Of a stretch of DNA of 64,000 bases, positions 27,064 through 35,256 are shown piece after piece. The notes beneath the pieces were generated by a model that made no database searches, had not been told where the DNA came from, and saw only the letters and a list, made by a program, of their open reading frames with translations. Position 1 is the first letter of the stretch. Each line of letters starts with the position of its first letter. Both the position numbers and the translations under genes were made by a program. The DNA is from SIG299 sp045531955. Lineage in GTDB: Bacteria > Bacillota > Clostridia > Lachnospirales > Lachnospiraceae. Where the stretch lies: the NCBI GenBank assembly GCA_045531955.1, contig JAZSFC010000011.1:1-64000 (forward strand), given 5' to 3'.

Positions 27064-27708
27064 ATGATATTTGATAAACTGGTAGCCAAACGTGTGGCAC
27101 AATTTGAAAATGAAATATTACAAAAGCATTATGAAGAAGTAGAAAACATGTACCAAAAAATGAGAGGATGGCGGCACGATTACCGTCATCATATCCAGGC
27201 CATGAAAGTACATGCAGCAAATAAAGAATATGACGAAATCGAGAAATATCTGGAAATGCTGGACGATGACCTGACCAATGTGGAAACGGTAATTAAGACC
27301 GGAAACCGTATGGCAGATGCCATCTTAAACAGCAAATTATCCCTTGCTGCTGCAAACCATATTGAGGTAAAAGCTGAGGCAAAGATACCGGTGTCCCTTA
27401 CTGTGTCCGAACTGGACTTATGCATTATTATAGGTAACCTGATGGACAATGCCATTGATGCCTGCATGGAGCTTCCGCCGGAAAAACGGTTGATTCGTAT
27501 CTACATGGAGATGAAGGGAAACTTTCTTTACTTTGCGTTGACCAATACGTCCGGTGGCAAGAAAAAGAAAAGTTTCCGCAGTACCAAAGGAGAGGGCCAC
27601 GGATTTGGCATCGCCCGCATGGATGCGGTGGTAGCGAAATACGGCGGATACATTACCAGAGCCTCGGAAGATGAAGCGTTTTCCACGGAAGTCTTGCTTC
27701 CACAATAA
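27064..27708 (+). CDS. Soluble GHKL-type sensor histidine kinase
   Basis: 214 residues. The phosphoacceptor region has RHDYRHH with His38 as the likely site. The ATPase part has the N box NLMDNAIDACM near 128 and a G2-like GEGHGFGIARM near 178, as in AgrC/DesK-like GHKL kinases. The usual N-terminal membrane sensor of five to seven helices is missing; the protein starts with a short coiled coil. No upstream in-frame sequence supplies it, because the response regulator ends 15 bp before. It must sense a cytoplasmic or partner-protein signal. The ribosome site is GAGGTGACAT. Confidence 0.88.
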   Translation: MIFDKLVAKRVAQFENEILQKHYEEVENMYQKMRGWRHDYRHHIQAMKVHAANKEYDEIEKYLEMLDDDLTNVETVIKTGNRMADAILNSKLSLAAANHIEVKAEAKIPVSLTVSELDLCIIIGNLMDNAIDACMELPPEKRLIRIYMEMKGNFLYFALTNTSGGKKKKSFRSTKGEGHGFGIARMDAVVAKYGGYITRASEDEAFSTEVLLPQ

Positions 27709-27716
27709 GAATTGGA

Positions 27717-27776
27717 ATAAAAAGTGCATTTCGCATCAAATTTTCAACATTTGATATCAAAATGCACTTTTCTTTT
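27717..27776 (+). terminator. Terminator after the kinase gene
   Basis: AAAAAGTGCATTT and AAATGCACTTTT form the outer stem and ATCAAAT / ATTTGAT an inner one. A CTTTTTTTT run follows. It separates the two-component genes from the ABC genes. Confidence 0.85.
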
Positions 27777-27836
27777 TTTTCTTTGCTATAATGACATCAT
27801 GAACAACGCAGATACAATAGGGAGGAGAAACAGGGT

Positions 27837-29655
27837 ATGAAAAAGGAGAAAAAGAAAAAGTATTCTAAGCTTGGCAGCCTCATATGGGCAATGAAAAAAC
27901 TGGCGCGGCTGGATGCAAGCTTTGTGTTTTTTATTTTTGCGGTTGTTCCGGTTGCCGTAGCTATACCACTTTTTGCTTCGCTGTTTTCCAAAACAGTGAT
28001 TGATGAAATCGGAGCAGGAAAATCCTTTGAAGAACTGGCGGTTACGGTTATGGTGTTTGTTGGAGGACTTTTTTTTGCTGACCGTGTTACAGCAGTTTAT
28101 TGAAACCAGATGTCAGGGCAGAAGATATTATCCGACCACGGTGTACCAGGATGAGATGGACCGGTTTGAGTCATATGAGATGGATTTTGAAGGTTCGGAA
28201 AAGCAGACGTTTAAAGAAATCAGCGGGTATGCCTGGAGCGATGCCAGTCAGGGAAACTGTGCGATGGAATATTTGTGGGAGGATGTATCCGGAGCACTCA
28301 AAAATCTGCTTGGTATTGTGACATTTGCGGCGTTTCTTGTGGCTTTGAATCCGGTTATTTTTCTTGTAACGGCAGTGACTTCTGCATTGACTTATCTGAC
28401 CACAAGCTGGCAGCCAAAGTACTTTGAAAAGCATAAAAAAGAGTGGGAAAAAGAAGAACGGAAGAAAAGTTATCTTCAAGGGCTTTCTGATGATTTTTCC
28501 AACGCTAAGGACATTAAGCTTTACGGCATGGAGGGCTGGATTAACAAGATGATGCGTGATTATCAGACGTATCTTCTGATGTGGAATAAGCGATGCAGTC
28601 TCCGGGGATTTTGGGCATCCGCATTGGCAGGTGTTATGACCTTTGTGCAGAATGGCGTTGTATATTTTGTGTTAATCGGCATGCTGTTAGACGGAAAAAT
28701 CAGTGTTGGTGATTTTGTATTTTTCTTTGGTCTGGCAGGCAGCATTGCCGGATATTTGCAGGGAATTATTACTGATATTGCAAAGCTTGGCGTGCGTGCA
28801 GATAAAATTGCGTATTACCGGGATTTCTTCGGATATGAGAATCACTTTAATCATGGTGAGGGCAGTGCACTTCCAAAGGAAGCGATAAAAATTGAATTGA
28901 AGGATGTGTGGTACAAGTACGAAGGTGCAGAGGACTACACACTAAAGGGTGTAAATCTTACCATCGATGCGGGCGAAAGTCTGGCACTGGTTGGTATCAA
29001 TGGTGCCGGTAAAACCACACTGGTAAAATTGATTTGCGGTATGTATGTGCCGACCAAGGGAGAAATTCTGGTAAACGGAAGACCGATTTCGGACTACAAT
29101 ATCGAAGAATATTATTTGATGATTTCTGCAGTATTCCAGGAAATCAGGGCAGTGGCATTTACCATATTTGAGTTTGTGGCGAGTGTGGATATGGAACGTA
29201 AAACGGCAAGGGAAGAAGCTGTGGCGGCAATGAAGGCTGCCGGTATCTGGGAGAAAATCGAGTCTCTTCCAAACGGCATGGACACCCACTTACAAAAGGG
29301 AGTGTATGAAGACGGCGTGGATTTGTCCGGTGGCGAGCTGCAGAAGTTGGTACTGGCACGGGCCATCTATAAGGACGGTTCTATTCTTATACTGGATGAA
29401 CCAACGGCGGCCCTGGACCCGATTGCAGAGAATAATCTGTATCTTAGGTACCGGGAATTAACGAAAGGAAAAACTTCCGTTTACATTTCCCATCGTTTTG
29501 CTTCTACACGTTTTTGTGACCGCATTGTACTGCTGGGTGACGGCGTGGTGCAGGAGAGCGGAAGCCACGACGAACTGATGGAGCAAAATGGTCAGTATGC
29601 GTACATGTTTGGTGTGCAGAGCAAATATTACAAGGAGGGCGAGGTAAATGCGTAA
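27837..29655 (+). pseudogene. ABC exporter half-transporter with a frameshift in a T8 tract
   Basis: The frame from ATG 27837 reads a normal transporter N-terminus with one membrane helix to VMVFVGGLFF. It then leaves the true frame at a run of eight T (28069-28076) and stops at 28103. The remainder, from LLTVLQQFIETRCQGRRYY to 29655, is an intact membrane domain plus ATPase. The ATPase has Walker A GINGAGKTT, signature LSGGELQK and Walker B ILILDEPTAALD. Removing one T restores a product of about 605 residues, nearly the same as the 601-residue partner downstream. It could be a real mutation, a phase-variable or slippage-corrected tract, or a sequencing error. Its partner overlaps its stop by 8 bp, so the pair was built as one heterodimeric exporter. 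Confidence 0.82.
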
Positions 29656-31453
29656 ATTCAGTACGACAAGAAAAGCACTGCGTGTTTACGCAGCATATAA
29701 TCCGAACTATTTTCCGTTGCTTTTATTGCAGACGATATTCAAGAATTTGTCTCCATATTTCAATCTTTGGATGTCGGCAGAAATTGTAACACTATTGTAT
29801 GAAGCAAGTGACCGGCCGGCAATTTACAGGATGGTACTTGTTACAATCTTTGGAAACCTGTTTATCCATGTCATTGGTGCAGCACTGACCAAAAGTGTAA
29901 ATACTCAGTTGGAGATTTTAAATAATAACGAAGCGGCTGCATTTAACCGCAAAACGCTGTCTCTGGATTATGACAAACTGGAAAATCCGGACATCCGTCA
30001 GCACAGACGTAACATTAAGGAAAATGCGTATATCAATAACTATGGTGTTGTGAGCATGCGTTTGAATGTGGGGTGGCTGTTTGACTGTGCCATCAATCTG
30101 GTGTTCGCATTGGTACTTTTTGCGGAAATGGTGACACTGATTGGTGCTGCCGGATTTCAATGGTTGGGTGTGGTTTTACTGGTGTTGCTGGTTGCCATGG
30201 TGGCATTGAATATCTATTTTCAGTCGGTACATTCAGGGAAAACATCAGTTGCCTGGAATGAAGTCGGAAAACTGATGTTAGAGGAAAACCGCTTGGGTCG
30301 GGGTTACAGCAGAAGCGGCATGGATAACCGCATTTACCGTCAACAGTTGCTGATGGATAAGCTGAACAAAAAGATGGAAAAACGCCATCGGGAGGTATTT
30401 ACAAAGGTTCATTCCCTTAGTTTTAAGTATTCGTTGCCGGTAATTTTCTTTCAACGTATGTCAGAACTGGTGTCATATCTGATTATCTGCTTTTACTGTG
30501 TGCTTGGGACATTTCCGATTGGCGGTGTCATTAAGTATGTGGGGTATCTTTCGAAGGTTACAGCAAGTGTGGGAAATTTGTTCTACTGTTTCCATGAAAT
30601 TGGTGCAAATGAAAAATTCCTTCAGGTATACCTGGATTATTTTGATATCAAAAATGATATGTATCAGGGAAGCCTTGCTGTAGAAAAACGGAGTGATAAG
30701 CAGTATGATGTGGAATTTAAGAACGTAAGCTTTCAGTATCCGGGAACCGAGCAGTTTGCCCTGAAAAATATCAATCTGAAGCTGAAGGTAGGGGAACGCC
30801 TTGCGGTAGTCGGAATGAACGGCAGCGGAAAAACAACGTTTATCAAGCTGTTATGCCGTTTGTATGACCCGACCGAAGGCGAGATTAAAATGAATGATTT
30901 CAACATCCGCAAGTACGATTACCGCCAGTATCTGGATATCTTTTCAGTTGTATTTCAGGATTATCATTTGCTTGCCATGCCGCTTGGTAACAATGTGGCA
31001 TCTGCAGAAAACTGGGATGCTGAAAAAGCAGAACGATTATTGGAAGAAGTAGGATTCGGAGCTCGGTATGCCGAAATGCCAAAAAAACTGGAAACCCCGC
31101 TTTACAAAAACTTTGATGAAGACGGCGTGAATATTTCCGGTGGGGAAGCACAGAAGATTGCTTTGGCAAGAGCGCTTTACAAAGATGCTCCGTTTATCAT
31201 TCTGGATGAGCCGACAGCGGCCCTGGATCCGATTGCGGAAGCAGAAATTTATGCAAAGTTTGATGAAATTGTAGGAGATAAAACCGCCATTTATATCAGC
31301 CACCGCTTATCTTCCTGCCGTTTCTGTGATAAGATTGCGGTATTTGACAAGGGCGAAATTGTACAGGTTGGAACCCACGAAGAACTGTTACAGAATGAAA
31401 AGGGTAAGTACTATGAGCTGTGGAATGCCCAGGCACAGTATTATACCACATAG
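29648..31453 (+). CDS. ABC exporter half-transporter (membrane domain plus ATPase)
   Basis: 601 residues. About six membrane helices lie in the first 330 residues. The nucleotide-binding domain has Walker A GMNGSGKTT near 393, a Q-loop in FQDYHLL, signature ISGGEAQK near 497, Walker B FIILDEPTAALD near 517 and the switch His in YISHRLSSCRF. It overlaps the upstream half-transporter gene by 8 bp, which implies coupled translation and a heterodimer. The transported substrate is unknown. The nearby LytTR/GHKL genes suggest peptide export or defence. Confidence 0.93.
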   Translation: MRKFSTTRKALRVYAAYNPNYFPLLLLQTIFKNLSPYFNLWMSAEIVTLLYEASDRPAIYRMVLVTIFGNLFIHVIGAALTKSVNTQLEILNNNEAAAFNRKTLSLDYDKLENPDIRQHRRNIKENAYINNYGVVSMRLNVGWLFDCAINLVFALVLFAEMVTLIGAAGFQWLGVVLLVLLVAMVALNIYFQSVHSGKTSVAWNEVGKLMLEENRLGRGYSRSGMDNRIYRQQLLMDKLNKKMEKRHREVFTKVHSLSFKYSLPVIFFQRMSELVSYLIICFYCVLGTFPIGGVIKYVGYLSKVTASVGNLFYCFHEIGANEKFLQVYLDYFDIKNDMYQGSLAVEKRSDKQYDVEFKNVSFQYPGTEQFALKNINLKLKVGERLAVVGMNGSGKTTFIKLLCRLYDPTEGEIKMNDFNIRKYDYRQYLDIFSVVFQDYHLLAMPLGNNVASAENWDAEKAERLLEEVGFGARYAEMPKKLETPLYKNFDEDGVNISGGEAQKIALARALYKDAPFIILDEPTAALDPIAEAEIYAKFDEIVGDKTAIYISHRLSSCRFCDKIAVFDKGEIVQVGTHEELLQNEKGKYYELWNAQAQYYTT

Positions 31454-31513
31454 TTATGTGTTGTATGAACTATATAATTTGCTGGAAGTTGATTGAAGTT
31501 TGTATAAAAACTA

Positions 31514-31542
31514 TTGATATTTTATTCTAAATCGCTTATACT
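31514..31542 (+). promoter_or_regulatory. Strong promoter of the repeat-containing RNA
   Basis: TTGATA (31514-31519), exactly 17 bp, TATACT (31537-31542). Five of six bases match consensus in each box. Transcription should start near 31549, just before the first hairpin of the RNA. Confidence 0.8.
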
Positions 31543-31599
31543 ATTATTAGAAGAGCGTGCTCTTTCCGGTGGACTAACACCTTAATCTGAATTTTGAAT

Positions 31600-31699
31600 G
31601 GACGTAAGCGCCAGTGGTTGACAGGCAACCCAAAAACCTGTTTCGTAACGGACGTAAGCGCCGAAGGTTGAGCAGACAACCCAAAAATTAGTCATTAAA
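31600..31699 (+). repeat. Two 50-nt tandem units plus partial copies
   Basis: GGACGTAAGCGCC occurs at 31600 and again at 31650, and GGTTG...CAACCCAAAAA at 31616 and 31666, an exact 50-nt period. The spacer, loop and tail differ between the copies. A partial unit (hairpin and tail only) precedes at 31568-31595, and a degenerate start (GGGAGTGAGCG at 31701) opens the terminator. Confidence 0.85.
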
Positions 31700-31738
31700 A
31701 GGGAGTGAGCGTTACTACGGTAGCGTCTCTCCCTTTTT
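31696..31738 (+). terminator. Terminator between the repeat RNA and the toxin-like gene
   Basis: AAAAGGGAG pairs with CTCCCTTTTT, and inside it CGTTAC pairs with GTAGCG. It is 70 bp upstream of the gene at 31808. Partial read-through would set the ratio of RNA to protein. Confidence 0.85.
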
Positions 31739-31807
31739 AAATTCAAGTAATCTAAAATTTCGAAAAAATCCCCCAACAAAACAAACTTATGAAATGAGGT
31801 ACAAAGG

Positions 31808-32458
31808 ATGGAGTATACCCTAAAGCAGGCAGTAAGTGTAGCAATTAAGTGCGGAAGAGAGTACAAGAAAAAATTGGCTAATACAAAGATATTAGTTATA
31901 TATCGTAACAGGGAAAATAATGAGATTGAATCAATAGAAATAGTGTTCCGCCCTTCTAATTACCAGCATTTGACTGGCTTGACGCTTTTTGATACGCAAG
32001 GAAAGCAGAAAAAGAATTGCTCTGTGGAGTTTTATCATAAATGTACCGGTAACAATTTGAAGGCATCAGAAATACAATTTAAGGAAGATGGAACTACGCC
32101 ACTGAAATTAGATGCGCTTCCAAGTCTTATGGATTTGACTAATATTACAAAAATTGTTGGGGACTATGATAACTCAAAGAAATGGATGGAAGCAGATGTG
32201 ATAGTGGGTGGAATAAATTTTTGCCTCGCCGTATCGGAGGACAAGGATGGAAGTTATTTTCCTCGCTCTGGGTTGTTAGAGGATATTAGAAACATTACGA
32301 GGAAATCATCACAGGTATTAGCGATTTTTCAGAAGAAATTAAGTGATAAGGGAGCTTATCAAAAGGTGCGATATGTAGCAAAAGGGTTAGAGTTTTTGAA
32401 ACTAAATTTACCATCAAAGATTTTGGAACAAATAGGTGTTCCGCGAGAAGAACTATAA
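31808..32458 (+). CDS. PBECR4-like nuclease-type protein, candidate type III toxin
   Basis: 216 residues, no signal peptide and no membrane segment. The region IVFRPSNYQHLTGLTL (about 45-60), then EFYHKC near 75-79 and a K/L-rich stretch with LPSLMDLTNI near 108, resembles the PBECR4 group. PBECR4 proteins are predicted RNases of the barnase/EndoU/colicin/RelE-like superfamily, known from phage and toxin contexts. I infer the match from this pattern, without a search. ADVIVGGINFCLAVSEDKDGSYFPRSG near 148-174 would supply further strands of the fold. GAGGTACAAAGG sets the start. It is the only gene behind the repeat RNA and its terminator, the position of the toxin gene in type III systems. 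It does not look like ToxN, whose MKFYTI start is absent. Confidence 0.6.
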   Translation: MEYTLKQAVSVAIKCGREYKKKLANTKILVIYRNRENNEIESIEIVFRPSNYQHLTGLTLFDTQGKQKKNCSVEFYHKCTGNNLKASEIQFKEDGTTPLKLDALPSLMDLTNITKIVGDYDNSKKWMEADVIVGGINFCLAVSEDKDGSYFPRSGLLEDIRNITRKSSQVLAIFQKKLSDKGAYQKVRYVAKGLEFLKLNLPSKILEQIGVPREEL

Positions 32459-32468
32459 GAGAATTGTT

Positions 32469-32503
32469 TTAACCCATTACCTCTCAAAACAGGCAATGGG
32501 TTA
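32469..32503. terminator. Bidirectional terminator between toxin-like and XRE genes
   Basis: AACCCATTACC pairs with GGCAATGGGTT with one mismatch. The flanks are T/A-rich on both sides, and the stem abuts the stop codon of the minus-strand XRE gene. Confidence 0.65.
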
Positions 32504-32737
32504 TTTATTTATAAAACATAACAAATTAGCAACGGGAATTTCTAATGTATCTGCGATATCAAGTAATGTGTCTAAAGAGATAGAAGTTGGCATGTTAGGA
32601 GCTTCAATATTGCTCATATGTGTGCGACTTATATTGATTTTTTCTGCTAATTGTAATTGGGTAAATCCTTTTAGTTTTCGATAATACGCGATATTTAGTC
32701 CTATTAATTTATATTCATGTTGATGTTTTTCGTTCAT
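32501..32737 (-). CDS. XRE-family helix-turn-helix regulator
   Basis: 78 residues with a single HTH_3 domain. IGLNIAYYRKLKGFTQLQLA covers helices 1 and 2, and INISRTHMSNIEAPN is the recognition helix. A final hydrophobic helix ends IPVANLLCFI. Size and fold are those of controller proteins found next to restriction-modification genes. GAGGTGATAAAC places the start at 32737, and an upstream GTG is unlikely. It is divergent from the methyltransferase gene, with two operator-like repeats between them. It may therefore repress the methyltransferase and itself. Confidence 0.88.
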   Translation of the reverse strand: MNEKHQHEYKLIGLNIAYYRKLKGFTQLQLAEKINISRTHMSNIEAPNMPTSISLDTLLDIADTLEIPVANLLCFINK

Positions 32738-32797
32738 GTTTATCACCTCAAATGTAGTTTATCCCGAATTATCTCCTTAATAAACAATGTAAAAAGA

Positions 32798-32846
32798 TGC
32801 AAATGCAAACAGTTATATTGCAAATGCAATGTGAAAGTGATATTAT
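32798..32846 (+). promoter_or_regulatory. Methyltransferase promoter with paired XRE operator candidates
   Basis: TGCAAATGCAA occurs at 32798-32808 and again at 32819-32829, a spacing of 21 bp or two helical turns. Each copy is a dyad of the form TGCA-AA-TGCA(A). The second copy contains TTGCAA (32818-32823), which with TATTAT (32841-32846) forms a promoter with a 17-bp spacer. A protein bound there would block the -35. Confidence 0.6.
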
Positions 32847-32908
32847 GATAATAAGTGTTATTATGGGAAATTGTTTTGGAGGATGTAACTGCACTAAGGA
32901 GGATAAGT

Positions 32909-35140
32909 ATGAGATCGTATGCATCGGAAATAGAGGGTCAGAGAGAATTTTATTCTAGGGTTGGAATTGAACCCGATTTATCTCATAGTACAGATGGGGT
33001 TGATAAGGGAAATTTATACGAAAACAAACTTGATATTTCAAATATATATAAAGTGTTGCTTCAAGCAATAAAATATGCATCAAGAATTAGAATAAGAGGA
33101 GAAAAACTGCCGGCAAATATTATTTTAAATGATTTAAATAAAGAAATAGTATATATATTTAAATCTGAAAAACTGCTCGCGGATATTGAAAAAGTATATT
33201 TTGGTGCTGCAAGCAAAAATAATGAGGAATACAATACAGATGTGAAATATCAAATGATTGATTATTCAAGTAGTAAAGGTTTACAGGAATTATTAGTAGT
33301 TGTGAATAGTGAAGAGTATGTGAGATATCATGTAGATTGTAATAATATTTTAGGCCTTTCTCAACAATTTTATAAAATAGTTCAAGATAAAGATAAATTT
33401 ATTAAAGGAGAAAATGCTGAAATAAGGAAGCCAAATATATTAGCTGACAGGATATATCCATATGAAAAGGAAGATAACATAGAATTTGAAGATATAATGG
33501 ATTGTCTTAACCCCGGTCTTCTTCAAAGAGAGCAAGGGGCATATTATACACCTCCTGCTTATGTTGCAGAAATGCATAAAATGTTATATAAGGCAATAGA
33601 AGAAGTTCCTGAGGGTATGGATTATATTATTATTGATAGATGTGCAGGAACGGGGAATCTTCAAGAAGGATTACCTGACGAGGTGTTAAAACACTGTGTT
33701 TTGTCTACAATAGAATTTAATGAATATGCAATACTAAGTTATAAATATGGCGATAAGTGTCTTGTTGTTATACCAAATACAGATGCATTAGCATTTGATA
33801 TTATTCCAGCAGAAAAGAACCAGCAAGGAATATGTAATGAATTTATTAGAGAAAAAGTTACTGATAAAAACTGTGTTGTTATTCTAATGGAAAATCCACC
33901 ATATAGTGAAGCTGGTAGTGGAGGTGCTCAAAACACAGGTAAAAAAGAAAATCTTTGGAAAAAAAGTTATGTTTTAAATGAAATGAAGAAAGAGGTATCC
34001 GGTGTCGCACTAAACGAGTTATCTAATTTGTTTATTTGGAGTGCATTTAAGTACTATCTTACCAAGGAAACAGACAGCTATATTTTATTTTCACCCACAA
34101 AATATTGGCGCAATCAGGAACTGGTTAATAAGAAATTTGAGCAAGGCTTTTTATGTAACCGTAAATGGTTTCATGCAACGCAGGTTTCAGCTGTGGGATG
34201 TATATGGTGGAAAAATATTGATGACAGAAAAACAGAATCAATATTGTTACCAGCGTATGATATTATTTTAGAAAAAGCACAGAAAGCATGTAATGATATT
34301 GTGATGAAAAAGGCTCATCATAATTTTACGGAGGCTTATGATAACCGTAAGTTTTCCGATGATGAAGCAGGCATAATGTGTGATACAAACGGAACGGAAT
34401 TTACCAATGATGGAAGAAAAATATCAATATTTCCTATCTATAATACAAATATAATTGCTTATATGATGGTACATTCGTTTCTTATTGACAGGAAAAATGT
34501 ATCTTTAACTAGAATGGGTTTATATAAAGGGCATGGATTCTATGTTAGAGAAGACAATTTTGTTGAGAAGTTACCATTATTTGTTGCAGCGACTTTCCCT
34601 TATGATAAATGGTATAAGACGGATATATATTCTAAGACGTATGATGGCAAAGGAAGTTATTTATCAGATGATAAGTTTTTAATGCAGTGTCTGTTGTATA
34701 CTGCGTTGACATCAAAAAATAAATGTAGATCTTTTGTGGGTTCAGACGGTAGAATATATCAGAACAGTTTATGTTTTGATAAACAGGATACTATAGCTTG
34801 GAATGTATTTCAACAATATATGGATAAGGGGATGTCTCTTTCAGATGAAGAAAAAACGCTGCTGAAATATTGGGATGATGTAATATTTGAAGTGAGTAAA
34901 ACAGCAGAATATAAAAACGCAATTATGCAATGTGAAAAAATGCGATATGGACTATTTCAAATAATGGAGGAAATAAATATAAAGATAGACAGTGAGCGAT
35001 TAGACAAAAATGGGAAACCAGTAATGGTCTACAAATATTCTTCATTAAATACGGAGATAAATAAAATCAATAGTGCTCTTAAACTGTATTATCAAGATAT
35101 TCTTATTCCACAGTTGTTTAAGTATGAATTATTAAAGTAA
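32909..35140 (+). CDS. Large N6-adenine DNA methyltransferase (Eco57I-like)
   Basis: 743 residues. The methylase core has the SAM motif DRCAGTGNLQEG at about 243-254 and the catalytic NPPY at 329-332. LQREQGAYYTPPAYVAEM lies near 207-224, a pattern of Eco57I-type gamma-class N6A enzymes. The C-terminal 300 residues lack known motifs and probably read the target sequence. The N-terminal 190 residues (IILNDLNKEIVYIFKSEKLLADI onward) show no clear PD-(D/E)xK nuclease, so this may be a solitary or regulatory methylase. Base composition is clearly AT-richer than the flanking genes, a sign of transfer. AAGGAGG sets the start at 32909; an upstream in-frame extension has no ribosome site. Confidence 0.85.
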   Translation: MRSYASEIEGQREFYSRVGIEPDLSHSTDGVDKGNLYENKLDISNIYKVLLQAIKYASRIRIRGEKLPANIILNDLNKEIVYIFKSEKLLADIEKVYFGAASKNNEEYNTDVKYQMIDYSSSKGLQELLVVVNSEEYVRYHVDCNNILGLSQQFYKIVQDKDKFIKGENAEIRKPNILADRIYPYEKEDNIEFEDIMDCLNPGLLQREQGAYYTPPAYVAEMHKMLYKAIEEVPEGMDYIIIDRCAGTGNLQEGLPDEVLKHCVLSTIEFNEYAILSYKYGDKCLVVIPNTDALAFDIIPAEKNQQGICNEFIREKVTDKNCVVILMENPPYSEAGSGGAQNTGKKENLWKKSYVLNEMKKEVSGVALNELSNLFIWSAFKYYLTKETDSYILFSPTKYWRNQELVNKKFEQGFLCNRKWFHATQVSAVGCIWWKNIDDRKTESILLPAYDIILEKAQKACNDIVMKKAHHNFTEAYDNRKFSDDEAGIMCDTNGTEFTNDGRKISIFPIYNTNIIAYMMVHSFLIDRKNVSLTRMGLYKGHGFYVREDNFVEKLPLFVAATFPYDKWYKTDIYSKTYDGKGSYLSDDKFLMQCLLYTALTSKNKCRSFVGSDGRIYQNSLCFDKQDTIAWNVFQQYMDKGMSLSDEEKTLLKYWDDVIFEVSKTAEYKNAIMQCEKMRYGLFQIMEEINIKIDSERLDKNGKPVMVYKYSSLNTEINKINSALKLYYQDILIPQLFKYELLK

Positions 35141-35164
35141 AACACCAAAGTTTTTGAAGCAAAC

Positions 35165-35203
35165 TACCCGCCGGAGGGGACGAACCGACCGGCGGGTGTT
35201 TTG
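35165..35203 (+). terminator. Terminator after the methyltransferase gene
   Basis: ACCCGCCGG and CCGGCGGGT enclose a 14-base loop, followed by GTTTTG. It marks the right side of the AT-rich island. Confidence 0.8.
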
Positions 35204-35256
35204 TGTAACTAAAGCAGCTACACCCTTTATTGAGAAAAACAAAAAAGGAAGCAAAT

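Larger units (their letters stand above)
31549..31740 (+). ncRNA. Repeat-structured small RNA, candidate type III antitoxin
   Basis: About 190 nt between a near-consensus promoter and an intrinsic terminator, with no plausible reading frame. It opens with a hairpin AAGAG-CGTG-CTCTT (31551-31564). Three hairpins of the same design follow: GGTG-GACTAA-CACC-type at 31568-31581, GGTTG-ACAGG-CAACC at 31616-31630 and GGTTG-AGCAGA-CAACC at 31666-31681. The last two are each preceded by GGACGTAAGCGCC and followed by an A5 tract and a variable tail. In ToxIN, CptIN and TenpIN systems, such a repeat RNA is cut by the toxin into pseudoknot units that inhibit it, and a leaky terminator separates it from the toxin gene. 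The same order is seen here. The antitoxin role is inferred from this layout; a cis-acting leader is the main alternative. Confidence 0.65.

Noticed and set aside
31568..31699. The 50-nt tandem units as a CRISPR array
   Set aside because: Only two full units with diverged interiors, no constant repeat/variable spacer pattern and no cas genes.
31549..31740. The RNA as a known riboswitch (glycine, guanidine or c-di-GMP)
   Set aside because: Conserved cores of those classes are absent, and the following gene is not a usual target. Not fully excluded.
32855..32908. Upstream start for the methyltransferase
   Set aside because: AAGGAGG is placed ideally for ATG 32909; the extension starts too close to the promoter.
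32909..35140. BREX PglX or DISARM methylase
   Set aside because: No other brx or drm genes are adjacent, and the length is far below PglX.
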